From CAVPRW01 sp046727435 [NCBI: bacterium] (GTDB taxonomy: Bacteria; Tectomicrobia; Entotheonellia; J063), in contig JBKPCR010000046.1 in the NCBI GenBank assembly GCA_046727435.1, forward strand, positions 1 to 11,643: a stretch of DNA of 11,643 bases. The letters run 5' to 3'. The position numbers and the translations under genes are program-made. Shown piece after piece: positions 5,328 to 11,508 of the stretch (the stretch's first letter is position 1; each line of letters begins with the position of its first letter). Below the pieces are notes generated by a model. The model ran no database searches and was not told where the DNA came from. It was given only the letters and a program-made list of their open reading frames with translations.

Positions 5328-5738
5328 GTGACAAACAGAGAATGGGCCAGTCAGGCCCCCTGGGCTGAGGTCGTCGCGCGGAGTCGCGGCCGTGCCAAGT
5401 ATAACTCCATCAGGAAGTTGCGTGCTAGGTTGCGGCGGCTGGCGATCGTCCAACGCTTGCGTCACGTCGGCGACATCCACCAGCGTGGGCTGCAGCGCCA
5501 GTTGGCCGAGGAGCTGGGGGTCGTGCGCAGCGTCATCTGCGAGGATTTCAAGCAGATTATGGCGGCACGTGGACTAGGTGGGCGCACTGGTGGAGAAGCC
5601 TCAGGTCATGGGGGCAGGCTGCCGCCCACCCCACGCCAAGGAGCAGACAATGAGTCAACGCTGTACGGTCAGACTTCCGGATACCTTATACGAGTTTCTC
5701 CAGATCGAGGCCGATGCCCGCCAGTGCGGTGTGTCTGA
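5328..5738 (+). CDS. Helix-turn-helix protein
   Basis: This 136-aa protein starts at GTG 5328. GGAG lies 9 bases upstream, which favours this start over the GTG at 5313. Residues ~18-46 are very basic (RSRGRAKYNSIRKLRARLRR), and residues 53-76 (RGLQRQLAEELGVVRSVIC) form a helix-turn-helix of the replicated-element or DeoR-like type, probably contacting DNA. After about residue 82 the sequence becomes low-complexity and overlaps the start of the RHH gene by 89 bp in another frame. The C-terminus may therefore be an artefact of a frameshift or of relaxed selection. The partner gene downstream suggests a paired regulatory unit. Exact function is unknown. Confidence 0.55.
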   Translation: MTNREWASQAPWAEVVARSRGRAKYNSIRKLRARLRRLAIVQRLRHVGDIHQRGLQRQLAEELGVVRSVICEDFKQIMAARGLGGRTGGEASGHGGRLPPTPRQGADNESTLYGQTSGYLIRVSPDRGRCPPVRCV

Positions 5739-6084
5739 CGTGATCCGTGAGGCATTGGAACGCCTTCTGGGCTTAGAGGCTGACCACGGTGCCAAGTCCA
5801 CTACGGCACCCGAACCGGTCCCCCTGTCCACGCCCCCGCCGCACGACTGCGGCCAAACGGTCCTGGCTCAGCTGCTGCCTGAGGTGCGCACGCGCATCGT
5901 GGAAACGGCCAGCCTCCTCAACATGTCCGTACTGCACATCATTCAGTCGTTGCTCATCGCCCAGCCCTGGACCAAAGACCAGGCAGCCACGCAGGTTCCT
6001 CAGGCGGCGCTCCTAGACGCGGCTCCAGCATCGGCCGCACCAACTCCCAGGACATTTTCGCCCACCACAGGCGCCAGGGCTTGA
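5650..6084 (+). CDS. Ribbon-helix-helix DNA-binding protein
   Basis: This 144-aa protein has an N-terminal ribbon-helix-helix: the strand RCTVRLPDTLYEFL (4-17) and helices ADARQCGVSDVIREALERLL (21-40). It is the CopG/Arc-type fold used by small repressors and antitoxins. A proline-rich linker (52-65) leads to a second helical block, LLPEVRTRIVETASLLNMSV (75-94), that may be another RHH or a dimerisation helix. The ATG at 5650 is preceded by AAGGAG at 6-base spacing. The long C-terminus (to 144 aa) is unusual for an antitoxin, and no toxin gene follows it, so a transcriptional regulator is likelier. It may recognise the TGTCAGAC repeats upstream, but that is speculation. Confidence 0.75.
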   Translation: MSQRCTVRLPDTLYEFLQIEADARQCGVSDVIREALERLLGLEADHGAKSTTAPEPVPLSTPPPHDCGQTVLAQLLPEVRTRIVETASLLNMSVLHIIQSLLIAQPWTKDQAATQVPQAALLDAAPASAAPTPRTFSPTTGARA

Positions 6085-6103
6085 ATTCCAATCCCAGAAG
6101 CTC

Positions 6104-6229
6104 TCAGGGTCCAACCTCCGTGGAGATCACGCCATGAGGCAGATGCCGTCTGAAGCAGATGCACTTGACAATCTTCTCCCCCTCGTGTGACCATGTCACC
6201 GCCAGATATTCGCGGTATTTATTTGCCAT
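6104..6229 (-). CDS. Possible small protein (41 aa)
   Basis: The minus frame from ATG 6229 reads MANKYREYLAVTWSHEGEKI and ends in VKCICFRRHLPHG...VGP. It looks protein-like (charged N-terminus, CxC, histidines) but has no SD and no known family. It lies downstream of the YflT-like gene on the same strand (55-bp gap), so co-transcription is possible. The opposite strand is also open here, so this is a weak call. Confidence 0.25.
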   Translation of the reverse strand: MANKYREYLAVTWSHEGEKIVKCICFRRHLPHGVISTEVGP

Positions 6230-6284
6230 CAACGTCGATGAACGTCTGGTTTGCCGTCTGCGCACCATCAGCCCCAGCTCGGTG

Positions 6285-6860
6285 TCAGCCCCCAATGGCC
6301 CCCGGCCCCGTCGCGGGTCCCGTATCCGCGCCAAAGCGGTCGAGGATCGCCATGGCTTCCAGCATGCGCGCCCCGGCCTCAACGGTGACCAGCACCTGCC
6401 CGCCCCGGAACCCGGTCTCGAAGTAGCGCGCCTCGGATTCGGGCATCCCGAGGCTGGCTAACGCGCCGAGAAGTCCCCCGGCAGCTGCGCCGATGCCCGC
6501 GCCTGCCACCGCCGTGCCCCCAGCCACCCCGAAGGCGGTCGCCAACATCCCACCGGCCACGACCGGTCCGAGGCCCGGAATGACCAGGGCGCCGATCCCG
6601 ATCAACAAGCCTGTGAGGCCCCCCAGGAGCCCGCCCCCGAGCGCCCCCGTGGTGGCAGCCTCTTCCGCCACCTGGGTGCCGGTGTCCTCGATCAACACCC
6701 CCTGCGCCGTGCGGTCGCGTAGCGCCACGCCAATCTGGTCCCCGGTAAAGTCGGCCGCCTTCAACGCGTCAATGGCCTGCTCGGCACGCGCACGATCCGG
6801 AAAGAGCCCCGCCACCGTGCGACGTTCAGTCACGTCGCGCGGATCGATGTGTGTGGCCAT
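6285..6860 (-). CDS. YflT/general stress 17M-like protein with glycine-zipper core
   Basis: This 191-aa protein resembles the general-stress-protein-17M/YflT group. Residues 14-58 (TVAGLFPDRARAEQAIDALK) match the family's N-terminal helix-strand unit. Residues ~68-138 form a long alanine/glycine-rich hydrophobic stretch (GALGGGLLGGLTGLLIG, GTAVAGAGIGAAAGGLLGAL), likely two glycine-zipper membrane hairpins. A C-terminal strand-helix, GGQVLVTVEAGARMLEAMAIL (153-173), is typical of these proteins. Members are associated with stress and envelope conditions; the molecular role is unknown. The start at ATG 6860 has GGGGAGG 6 bases upstream; a longer in-frame version is not supported. It is followed 213 bp upstream (rightward) by another membrane gene on the same strand. 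Confidence 0.8.
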   Translation of the reverse strand: MATHIDPRDVTERRTVAGLFPDRARAEQAIDALKAADFTGDQIGVALRDRTAQGVLIEDTGTQVAEEAATTGALGGGLLGGLTGLLIGIGALVIPGLGPVVAGGMLATAFGVAGGTAVAGAGIGAAAGGLLGALASLGMPESEARYFETGFRGGQVLVTVEAGARMLEAMAILDRFGADTGPATGPGAIGG

Positions 6861-7073
6861 GATGTACCTCCCCTGATGTCTCTTCAAGACCCCAACGATA
6901 CGCTATGAGCTTCTCTAGACCATATGTCGTCACCTCTAGCATATATCCACACGGCTTCCCCGCTCTCGATGGCTCGGTCCGGCGCGAGGGGGAGAGGTGG
7001 TGGTCCTCGTCGACACCCGCACACGCGTCACAGGCCTGCGGTCTGCGGGCATGGAGCACCCGGTCCAGGCCCA
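6861..7073. other. Intergenic gap between the YflT-like and DUF456 genes
   Basis: These 213 bp hold no supported gene. The minus strand carries the SD of the YflT-like gene at ~6867-6873 and presumably its promoter. No clear terminator for the DUF456 gene was identified. Confidence 0.4.
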
Positions 7074-7583
7074 TTAGAAGAACGCCGCCAGCGCCAGGAC
7101 GACCACCATGACGGCGCCGACGGCGAGTTTGGTCATGGTCCCCCAGAATCGGCCCACGGCCGCTCCCCAGCCCGCCTCGAAGCTTGGGAACAGCGGACGC
7201 CCCGCCCATAGATCGCCGATCAGCGAGCCGGCGAAGGCCCCGAGGCAGGCCCCGATCAGGGTGCCCACCACCGGCACCGGGATGGCCGTCCCGATGATCC
7301 CGCCGACGAGGCTGCCGACAATGGCCAACGCCGCGGCTCGTGTGGAGCCCCCGGCATGGCGTGATCCGGCTGCCCCCAAGACGAACTCTAGCACCTCGCC
7401 CAGCACGGCCAGGCCAGCAGCCACGCCCAGCGTGGTCCAGCTCACCAGGACGTATGCTGGTAGCCACCATTTCAGCAAGGCCGTGACCAAGACCATGAGC
7501 CACGTCCCCGGCAGATTGAACAGGATGCCGACCCAGAACACCAGATTGAGCACCGTCAACACCACGGCAAACACGTAGACCAC
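7074..7583 (-). CDS. DUF456 family membrane protein
   Basis: This 169-aa integral membrane protein matches DUF456. Features are an N-terminal hydrophobic segment with the NLPGTWLMV motif (23-31), a second segment (LGVAAGLAVLGEVLEFVLG, 52-70), and the glycine-rich SLVGGIIGT ... GACLGAFAGSLIGDL (91-125), the DUF456 zipper. A C-terminal membrane segment follows (153-169). Function is unknown in any organism I can recall. The GTG start at 7583 is chosen over longer frames because AAGGGGG lies just upstream and the family begins here. Upstream in-frame sequence to 7865 is not hydrophobic and not family-like. Confidence 0.85.
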   Translation of the reverse strand: MVYVFAVVLTVLNLVFWVGILFNLPGTWLMVLVTALLKWWLPAYVLVSWTTLGVAAGLAVLGEVLEFVLGAAGSRHAGGSTRAAALAIVGSLVGGIIGTAIPVPVVGTLIGACLGAFAGSLIGDLWAGRPLFPSFEAGWGAAVGRFWGTMTKLAVGAVMVVVLALAAFF

Positions 7584-7994
7584 TGTTGCCCCCTTTCCAG
7601 CAGTCAATAAGCGCGCATCGATCCGGGGATGGGCACTCACCCGACGGTGGATGAGTATACGCGCATGGTCAATAACATGGCGACGCGGTACGAAGACCGC
7701 AAGATGTGCAGGCTGGTTGAGGAGCCTCGCCATGGACGACAGAGGATGCTGAACAGCGCTTTCACCATTGCGTCGTGGCGTGGTGTACATCGAGGCCTCC
7801 AGGCATGCTCCTATCGACGTGTGTGGGGGGATCGGCTGGGCCTGCATGGATGGCGCACTCGCCACCAGCCCACCCCCCCGAGGCGACCACTCAGAACCGA
7901 GCGGGGGAGATACGGTGCGGACACGTGCAGGCTCATCGGTGAGACCTCTCCAGGGCCTGAATTCTCATTCCTGAGACATCGGCAGGAGGCCGCT
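7584..7994. other. Stretch without a supported gene upstream of DUF456
   Basis: This is 411 bp of GC-rich DNA. A plus frame from ATG 7629 starts in a protein-like way (MGTHPTVDEYTRMVNNMATR) with moderate GC3, but it lacks an SD and turns into random-looking, Arg-rich sequence after ~55 codons. It may be a decayed gene. The DUF456 promoter should lie here on the minus strand; none was identified with confidence. Confidence 0.35.
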
Positions 7995-8249
7995 GTGCCA
8001 GAGGTGAGGGGCGCGCAGTTGACCCCTAATGCACCGCGGCGCCTAGTCCTGCACCACTCGCGTGGCAGGCCAACGGTGGTCGTGTGCGACGCATGTCTCC
8101 TCTCGGCACGGGCTGGCATGCCACTTGCTGTTCTACAGCACGCAGCGGCCATGCGCAACCCTGCACGAGCCGCCTATCGGGGACCGCAGGAAGCTCGCTG
8201 CCCAGCGCTCCACCTCAATGCCGCTGAACATGATCCACGCGGTGCGTGA
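7995..8249 (+). CDS. Possible small hypothetical protein (84 aa)
   Basis: The frame begins at GTG 7995 with AGGAGG (7984-7989) five bases upstream. It contains RPTVVVCDACLLSARAGMPL at about residues 29-48, with a CxxC pair that might bind a metal or disulfide. No second CxxC is visible, so a full zinc ribbon is not supported. The C-terminus overlaps the next small ORF by 31 bp, which suggests one gene broken by a frameshift. Confidence 0.3.
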   Translation: MPEVRGAQLTPNAPRRLVLHHSRGRPTVVVCDACLLSARAGMPLAVLQHAAAMRNPARAAYRGPQEARCPALHLNAAEHDPRGA

Positions 8250-8397
8250 AGTGGCCGCGCGCGATCAGGAGATGCGAGCCACGGTGGCCCATCGCCTGCA
8301 CGACGGTCAGGTGCGGCGGTGTGGCGATCTGGCGCGGGCCATGATGGATCAGCTGTCGACGATGCACCCGCTGACCTGCGGTCCGACACCGTCGTGA
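8219..8397 (+). CDS. Possible small helical protein (59 aa)
   Basis: From ATG 8219 the frame reads MPLNMIHAVREVAARDQEMR, then TVAHRLHDGQVRRCGDLARA, and ends after MHPLTCGPTPS. Third codon positions are strongly G/C, a good coding sign in this region, and the peptide is predicted helical. No SD is seen, and translation may depend on the overlapping upstream frame or on a frameshift joining the two. Family unknown. Confidence 0.3.
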
Positions 8398-8476
8398 GGT
8401 GTCGAGCAGGTGAGGCTGGTGCCGACGAGCGTCTCTGAAGGGGCGCAGGCACCCAGGCCTGGGAGGGACGAGCGCG

Positions 8477-8566
8477 ATGATTCGAGCGTCGGTGGTCATG
8501 ACCTCTGGGGAGGTGGCGGCGGCGGTGCTCACCTTGGGCATCCTGACGTTTCTGCTGCTCGTGTGA
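8477..8566 (+). CDS. 29-aa single-span membrane miniprotein candidate
   Basis: The ATG at 8477 follows GGGAGGG (8461-8467) by 9 bases and opens a 29-codon frame: MIRASVVMTSGEVAAAVLTL then GILTFLLLV. Residues 12-29 form one hydrophobic span. The strong SD, high GC3 and clean hydrophobic pattern support a real miniprotein, possibly an accessory membrane peptide. An internal ATG (M8) is an alternative start. It is too short for family assignment. Confidence 0.4.
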   Translation: MIRASVVMTSGEVAAAVLTLGILTFLLLV

Positions 8567-8620
8567 GCATGTGGTGCGCGCGCAGGACCCCGACTGTATG
8601 GCCTGGGCTCAGCCGTAGAG

Positions 8621-8728
8621 GGTCTGTCGCACCTTTCGATTTGAGGGGCAACAGCCGAACATCGGGTCTCAGCAATTCCATGGCTGACAGACGCCAACAC
8701 GCTCGGCAACGCCAATGTGCGACAGAAC
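8621..8728 (+). mobile_element. 108-bp MITE, copy 1
   Basis: This element is bounded by an imperfect left repeat (GGTCTGTCGCACCT) and ATGTGCGACAGAAC on the right. It aligns without gaps to the copy at 10247-10354 with 18 differences I counted by eye (~83% identity). The most conserved block is central: CCGAACATCGGGT and AATTCCATGGCTGACAGAC. No target duplication is obvious. The ends recall IS6-family termini (IS26: GGCACTGTTGCAAA), but this is only a resemblance. Confidence 0.75.
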
Positions 8729-8868
8729 GGCGCGAACGCATGTAAGAAACTGCCGTCAGCAGTTGAAGACATCTGACGTGCCATCATCGAGGCGCTCATC
8801 AGGTGCGGGGGTCCCGTGGCGTCCATCGCACCTCAGCATGGCTCTCAGAAGAAAGGCAGGTCCCACAC

Positions 8869-9450
8869 ATGCCATCTTGGCGTGTATCTCACATCGGCCG
8901 TTGGATGTTCCCCGGACTGTTGGCCGGTATCCTCGCCATCACCTCACCCGGATTGGCCCAGACCCTACCAGACCTGGATGGCGATGAGACTCCGGATGCT
9001 GCCGATAATTGTCTGGTGGGGTCCAATCCCGACCAAGCCGATGCCGATGGCGATGGGATCGGCGATGCCTGCGATCTGACCCCCTTCGATGCGCAGGACA
9101 ACGGCCGCCTCGTCATCACTCCCAAGACCCTCAACCTCAAGAGCAACGGCCGGGTGGTCACCATGTTCATCGCACTGCCCCCCGCCTTCAATCCTGCCGG
9201 GATTGATCCCACCAGCCTCCTCCTCGAAGGCGCCCTGCCGATCGTCATGCCTCCGACCCCAAAGCTCCTGGACGGCGATGAGGATGGCACCCCGGAGCTC
9301 ATGGTTAAGTTCAGCCGACGTGACCTCATCGGCGTGCTGTGCGACACCGGCCGGGACCAAGGCACCATTGAGCTCAGGGGGACAGGACGTGTCGATGGGC
9401 AGCCGTTCGAAGTCCGAGGGAGCGTACGCGTGAACGGACATTGCCCCTAA
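8869..9450 (+). CDS. Exported thrombospondin type-3 repeat protein
   Basis: This 193-aa protein has a signal peptide: a basic start MPSWRVSHIGRW, hydrophobic GLLAGILAITSP, cleavage near GLA-QT at ~30. The mature start is a thrombospondin type-3 calcium-binding unit, DLDGDETPDAADNC then NPDQADADGDGIGDACD (35-69). Residues ~78-193 form a beta-rich domain (SNGRVVTMFIALPPAFNPAGI) with a second acidic loop, LDGDEDGTPELMVKFSR (134-150), probably also calcium-binding. Four cysteines (48, 68, 158, 192) could pair in the periplasm or outside. The ATG at 8869 suits the signal peptide; GCAGGT lies 7 bases upstream. It is the first of three exported-protein genes in a row (40-bp gap to the next). Confidence 0.8.
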   Translation: MPSWRVSHIGRWMFPGLLAGILAITSPGLAQTLPDLDGDETPDAADNCLVGSNPDQADADGDGIGDACDLTPFDAQDNGRLVITPKTLNLKSNGRVVTMFIALPPAFNPAGIDPTSLLLEGALPIVMPPTPKLLDGDEDGTPELMVKFSRRDLIGVLCDTGRDQGTIELRGTGRVDGQPFEVRGSVRVNGHCP

Positions 9451-9490
9451 CAAACCAGGGGGTCACCTGATACAGAAGGAGAAACGACCT

Positions 9491-9913
9491 ATGCCACGCA
9501 CGCTCACACGCCTCCTGCTGCTCGCGGCCGCAGGAGCGGTGCTGTTCTCAGCCACATCGGCCGTCGCAGGGGGCATCACGATTGACATTGGTATCGGCAC
9601 CCCGCCTCAGCTCGTGGTCGTGCCCGGCACTTCGGTCTATTACGCCCCGGACGTGCCCGTAAACTATTTCTTCTACAAGGGGCGCTACTACACCGTGGCG
9701 AACGGCGCCTGGTTCACCGCCCCGGTCTACAATGGACCATGGGCCGTGATTCAGATCGGCCAAGTGCCCCCGTCCGTCCTCGCCGTGCCGGTGGAGTACT
9801 ACAAGATTCCTCCTGGACATCTGAAGAAGCCAGGTCCGCCACCATGGGCTGGCCACGGGCAGAAGAAGAAGGGCAAACATCATGGCCATGGCCATGGCCA
9901 TAAGAAGGAGTAG
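9491..9913 (+). CDS. Secreted protein with His/Lys-rich tail
   Basis: This 140-aa protein has a clean signal peptide (LLLLAAAGAVLFSATSAVA, cleavage at ~27). The mature part is aromatic-rich (SVYYAPDVPVNYFFYKGRYY, NGAWFTAPVYNGPW, 49-84), then PPSVLAVPVEYYKIPPGH (93-110), a pattern of small periplasmic or surface proteins with no assigned role. The tail KKKGKHHGHGHGHKKE (125-140) is histidine/lysine-rich and could bind divalent metals or polyanions; it is coded by a tandem CATGGC repeat. AAGGAG precedes the ATG by 9 bases. The next gene starts 13 bp after the stop, so the two are probably co-transcribed. Confidence 0.75.
   Translation: MPRTLTRLLLLAAAGAVLFSATSAVAGGITIDIGIGTPPQLVVVPGTSVYYAPDVPVNYFFYKGRYYTVANGAWFTAPVYNGPWAVIQIGQVPPSVLAVPVEYYKIPPGHLKKPGPPPWAGHGQKKKGKHHGHGHGHKKE
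9884..9901 (+). repeat. Tandem CATGGC hexamer
   Basis: Three consecutive CATGGC units followed by CATAAG encode the alternating His-Gly tail. Slippage here would lengthen or shorten the histidine run in two-residue steps without breaking the frame. Confidence 0.7.
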
Positions 9914-9926
9914 CGAGGAGATGACG

Positions 9927-10142
9927 ATGAAACGACTCGGGATAGGCCTCCTGCTGGTGGTGCTCGGCAGTGGGGTGATGGGATGTGCGAACATGACGCC
10001 CCGGCAACAGCGGGCGCTGAGTGGTGGAGCGATTGGCGCGGCGGGCGGGGCCGCCGTGGGGGCCATCGTCGGCGGTAGTCCCGCGATTGGCGCGGCCATC
10101 GGCGGCGCGGCCGGCGCTGCGACGGGGGCGCTCATCAAATGA
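9927..10142 (+). CDS. Glycine-zipper lipoprotein
   Basis: This 71-aa lipoprotein precursor has MKRLGIGLLLVVLGSG and the lipobox VMGC (Cys20), predicting lipid attachment and envelope location. The mature part has a short polar segment (ANMTPRQQRALS) and a glycine-zipper domain, GGAIGAAGGAAVGAIVGG and GAAIGGAAGAATGALI, like the Gly-zipper/YmgG and OmpA-associated families that stabilise or insert in outer membranes. The ATG at 9927 has GAGGAG 6 bases upstream and is preferred; an ATG two codons earlier overlaps that SD. It closes the three-gene exported cluster. Confidence 0.8.
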   Translation: MKRLGIGLLLVVLGSGVMGCANMTPRQQRALSGGAIGAAGGAAVGAIVGGSPAIGAAIGGAAGAATGALIK

Positions 10143-10194
10143 GTGGCGACCAGCGAGCCCGTCATCAAAACCCATAGCGCATGGAAGGGGTTGC

Positions 10195-10220
10195 CACCTG
10201 GCAGCCCTCGCCACCAGGTG
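10195..10220 (+). terminator. Possible terminator hairpin
   Basis: CACCTGG (10195-10201) pairs with CCAGGTG (10214-10220) around a 12-base loop, ~50 bp after the lipoprotein stop, followed by CTTT rather than a real T-tract. The position fits the end of the exported-protein operon; the structure is weak for an intrinsic terminator. Confidence 0.3.
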
Positions 10221-10246
10221 CTTTCGGTCAGGGCGGCGTGAAGGAG

Positions 10247-10354
10247 GTTCTGTCGCACATGTTGATTGTCGGAGCAACATCCGAACATCGGGTGTCAGGA
10301 ATTCCATGGCTGACAGACACCAAAACTCTCGCAAAAGCAAATGTGCGACAGAAC
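10247..10354 (+). mobile_element. 108-bp MITE, copy 2
   Basis: The termini GTTCTGTCGCACAT (10247-10260) and ATGTGCGACAGAAC (10341-10354) are perfect 14-bp inverted repeats. The element has the same length and orientation as copy 1. An internal inverted repeat TGTCAG/CTGACA encloses GGAATTCC. It has no coding capacity and no clear target duplication. This copy has the better termini and is likely the younger or less decayed one. Confidence 0.8.
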
Positions 10355-10603
10355 TCATCTCCCCGGCTACCACTCTCATCCGCTATGTCCTGCTCCTCTA
10401 TCTTATAAATACACTGACACGTACTACGTCTAGGACCCCCAAACACCTCGACCTCTGACCCTCGGATCGACCCCACTAAGACACCTTCTGGAGCGTGGCC
10501 TGGGGTGATTAGGCTTAGTGAGTCTGGGAGGATAGCACAGCATCAGGCGTGCGCGCTTGCTCCAAGATGTGACAGCCCCTCGCGGACGGGCCATAGGTGA
10601 GCA
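10355..10603. other. Intergenic region after the second MITE
   Basis: These 249 bp hold no supported gene. I see an ACGTA-C-TACGT palindrome near 10420 and an AT-rich patch (CTTATAAATA) at ~10401-10411. I found no attC-like structure downstream of the 300-aa gene, so that gene is not an evident cassette. Confidence 0.35.
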
Positions 10604-11506
10604 TCATGCACGCCCCGTGATGTATCGGGCAGCTAGGTTGTCGAAATTCCAATTCTTCACCTCCAACTGCTTACGCCAGTCGATGACCTCACGGTAGATG
10701 TCAGCTGACTCGACATCTAGATAATCCCCTTCTTCATCCTCTTCTACCACGACGGCGAGGCCAGAGAGGTCGTCGCCGAAAACATCCCGCCATTGGCTGA
10801 GAACTGAGAGGATCGTCTGGTCCCAAGAAGCCACATCGCCTGCGATTTCACCGCGTACGAATTTATGGACTTCCCATAGCTTCTCTACATACTCGCGCAC
10901 AAGCGGCGTCAAGGTGACGTGTTCCCCCTCTGCGACGGCCGCGAGTTCATCAAGAACTGTCCTCTTAAATTTTGGGTTCTCTTTAAGACGTTGGACATCG
11001 ACATATAGTTGCAGCCCCGCGCGGAGCAGAGACTCCTGGTTCGCGTCCTCGCGCTCCAAGCTGCTGGTTATTGCATGGACCGGAAACCCATGGTGTTGGG
11101 CGTGATTCCGGAGAGCTTCCATGGCCCGGTAGGCGAGTGATGAGTCATACTGGTTATGGCGACACTGCTTAACGGTGTCAGCTTGCGGCGATTTGTCGCC
11201 ACAGATAGAGGTCAGTTCTCGTGTAACTTGGTCGAGGTAGAGGCGCACGCTCGATAAAAGGTTCGTGACGCGGCGATTCATCTCTCGTCGAGGGGCCAGA
11301 GGTTCCCCGTGGTCACCAAAAAGCGATAAGCGGAGGCTCAGCCTCAAGATGTCTTGTTCAAACTCTGCATAGTTCTCCAGGAGAAGGTCGAATGTCGCCT
11401 CGATGTTGTAAGCGGTGACAAGATACTCTTGGGTCGACCTCCATTGATTGAACGCATCTTCTGAAATTAGGATAAAGTCTGGAACCCCCAAAACTCTTCG
11501 CTCCAA
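10604..11506 (-). CDS. Unrecognised 300-aa protein with an RNxxxH motif
   Basis: This is a soluble, mostly helical 300-aa protein; I do not recognise the family. Notable are YRAMEALRNHAQHHGFPVHA (126-145), where RNHAQH fits the loose HEPN Rx4-6H pattern, an acidic run VVVEEDEEGDYLDVE (252-266) and repeated tryptophans near the C-terminus (240, 277, 286). The TTG at 11506 is chosen because GGGAGG lies 5 bases upstream; a TTG at 11491 with GGAG 9 bases upstream is the alternative. An in-frame stop at ~11534 limits any extension. It is convergent with the exported-protein trio and separated from it by a MITE. Confidence 0.65.
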   Translation of the reverse strand: MERRVLGVPDFILISEDAFNQWRSTQEYLVTAYNIEATFDLLLENYAEFEQDILRLSLRLSLFGDHGEPLAPRREMNRRVTNLLSSVRLYLDQVTRELTSICGDKSPQADTVKQCRHNQYDSSLAYRAMEALRNHAQHHGFPVHAITSSLEREDANQESLLRAGLQLYVDVQRLKENPKFKRTVLDELAAVAEGEHVTLTPLVREYVEKLWEVHKFVRGEIAGDVASWDQTILSVLSQWRDVFGDDLSGLAVVVEEDEEGDYLDVESADIYREVIDWRKQLEVKNWNFDNLAARYITGRA

Positions 11507-11508
11507 AA

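Noticed and set aside
6826-7503. 225-aa minus-strand frame overlapping DUF456
   Set aside because: It is Arg/Gly-rich shadow sequence; the DUF456 frame has clear membrane segments and motif.
7872-7908. CCCCCG/CGGGGG inverted repeat as a terminator
   Set aside because: The stem is short, the loop is ~21 bases and there is no T-tract on either strand.
8215-8826. 203-aa minus-strand frame
   Set aside because: It crosses the MITE and has no family-like stretch; codon third positions favour the plus strand here.
9548-10379. Long minus-strand frames of 220-246 aa
   Set aside because: They lie opposite three well-supported exported-protein genes and read low-complexity Ala/Pro/Met sequence, typical of GC-rich shadows.
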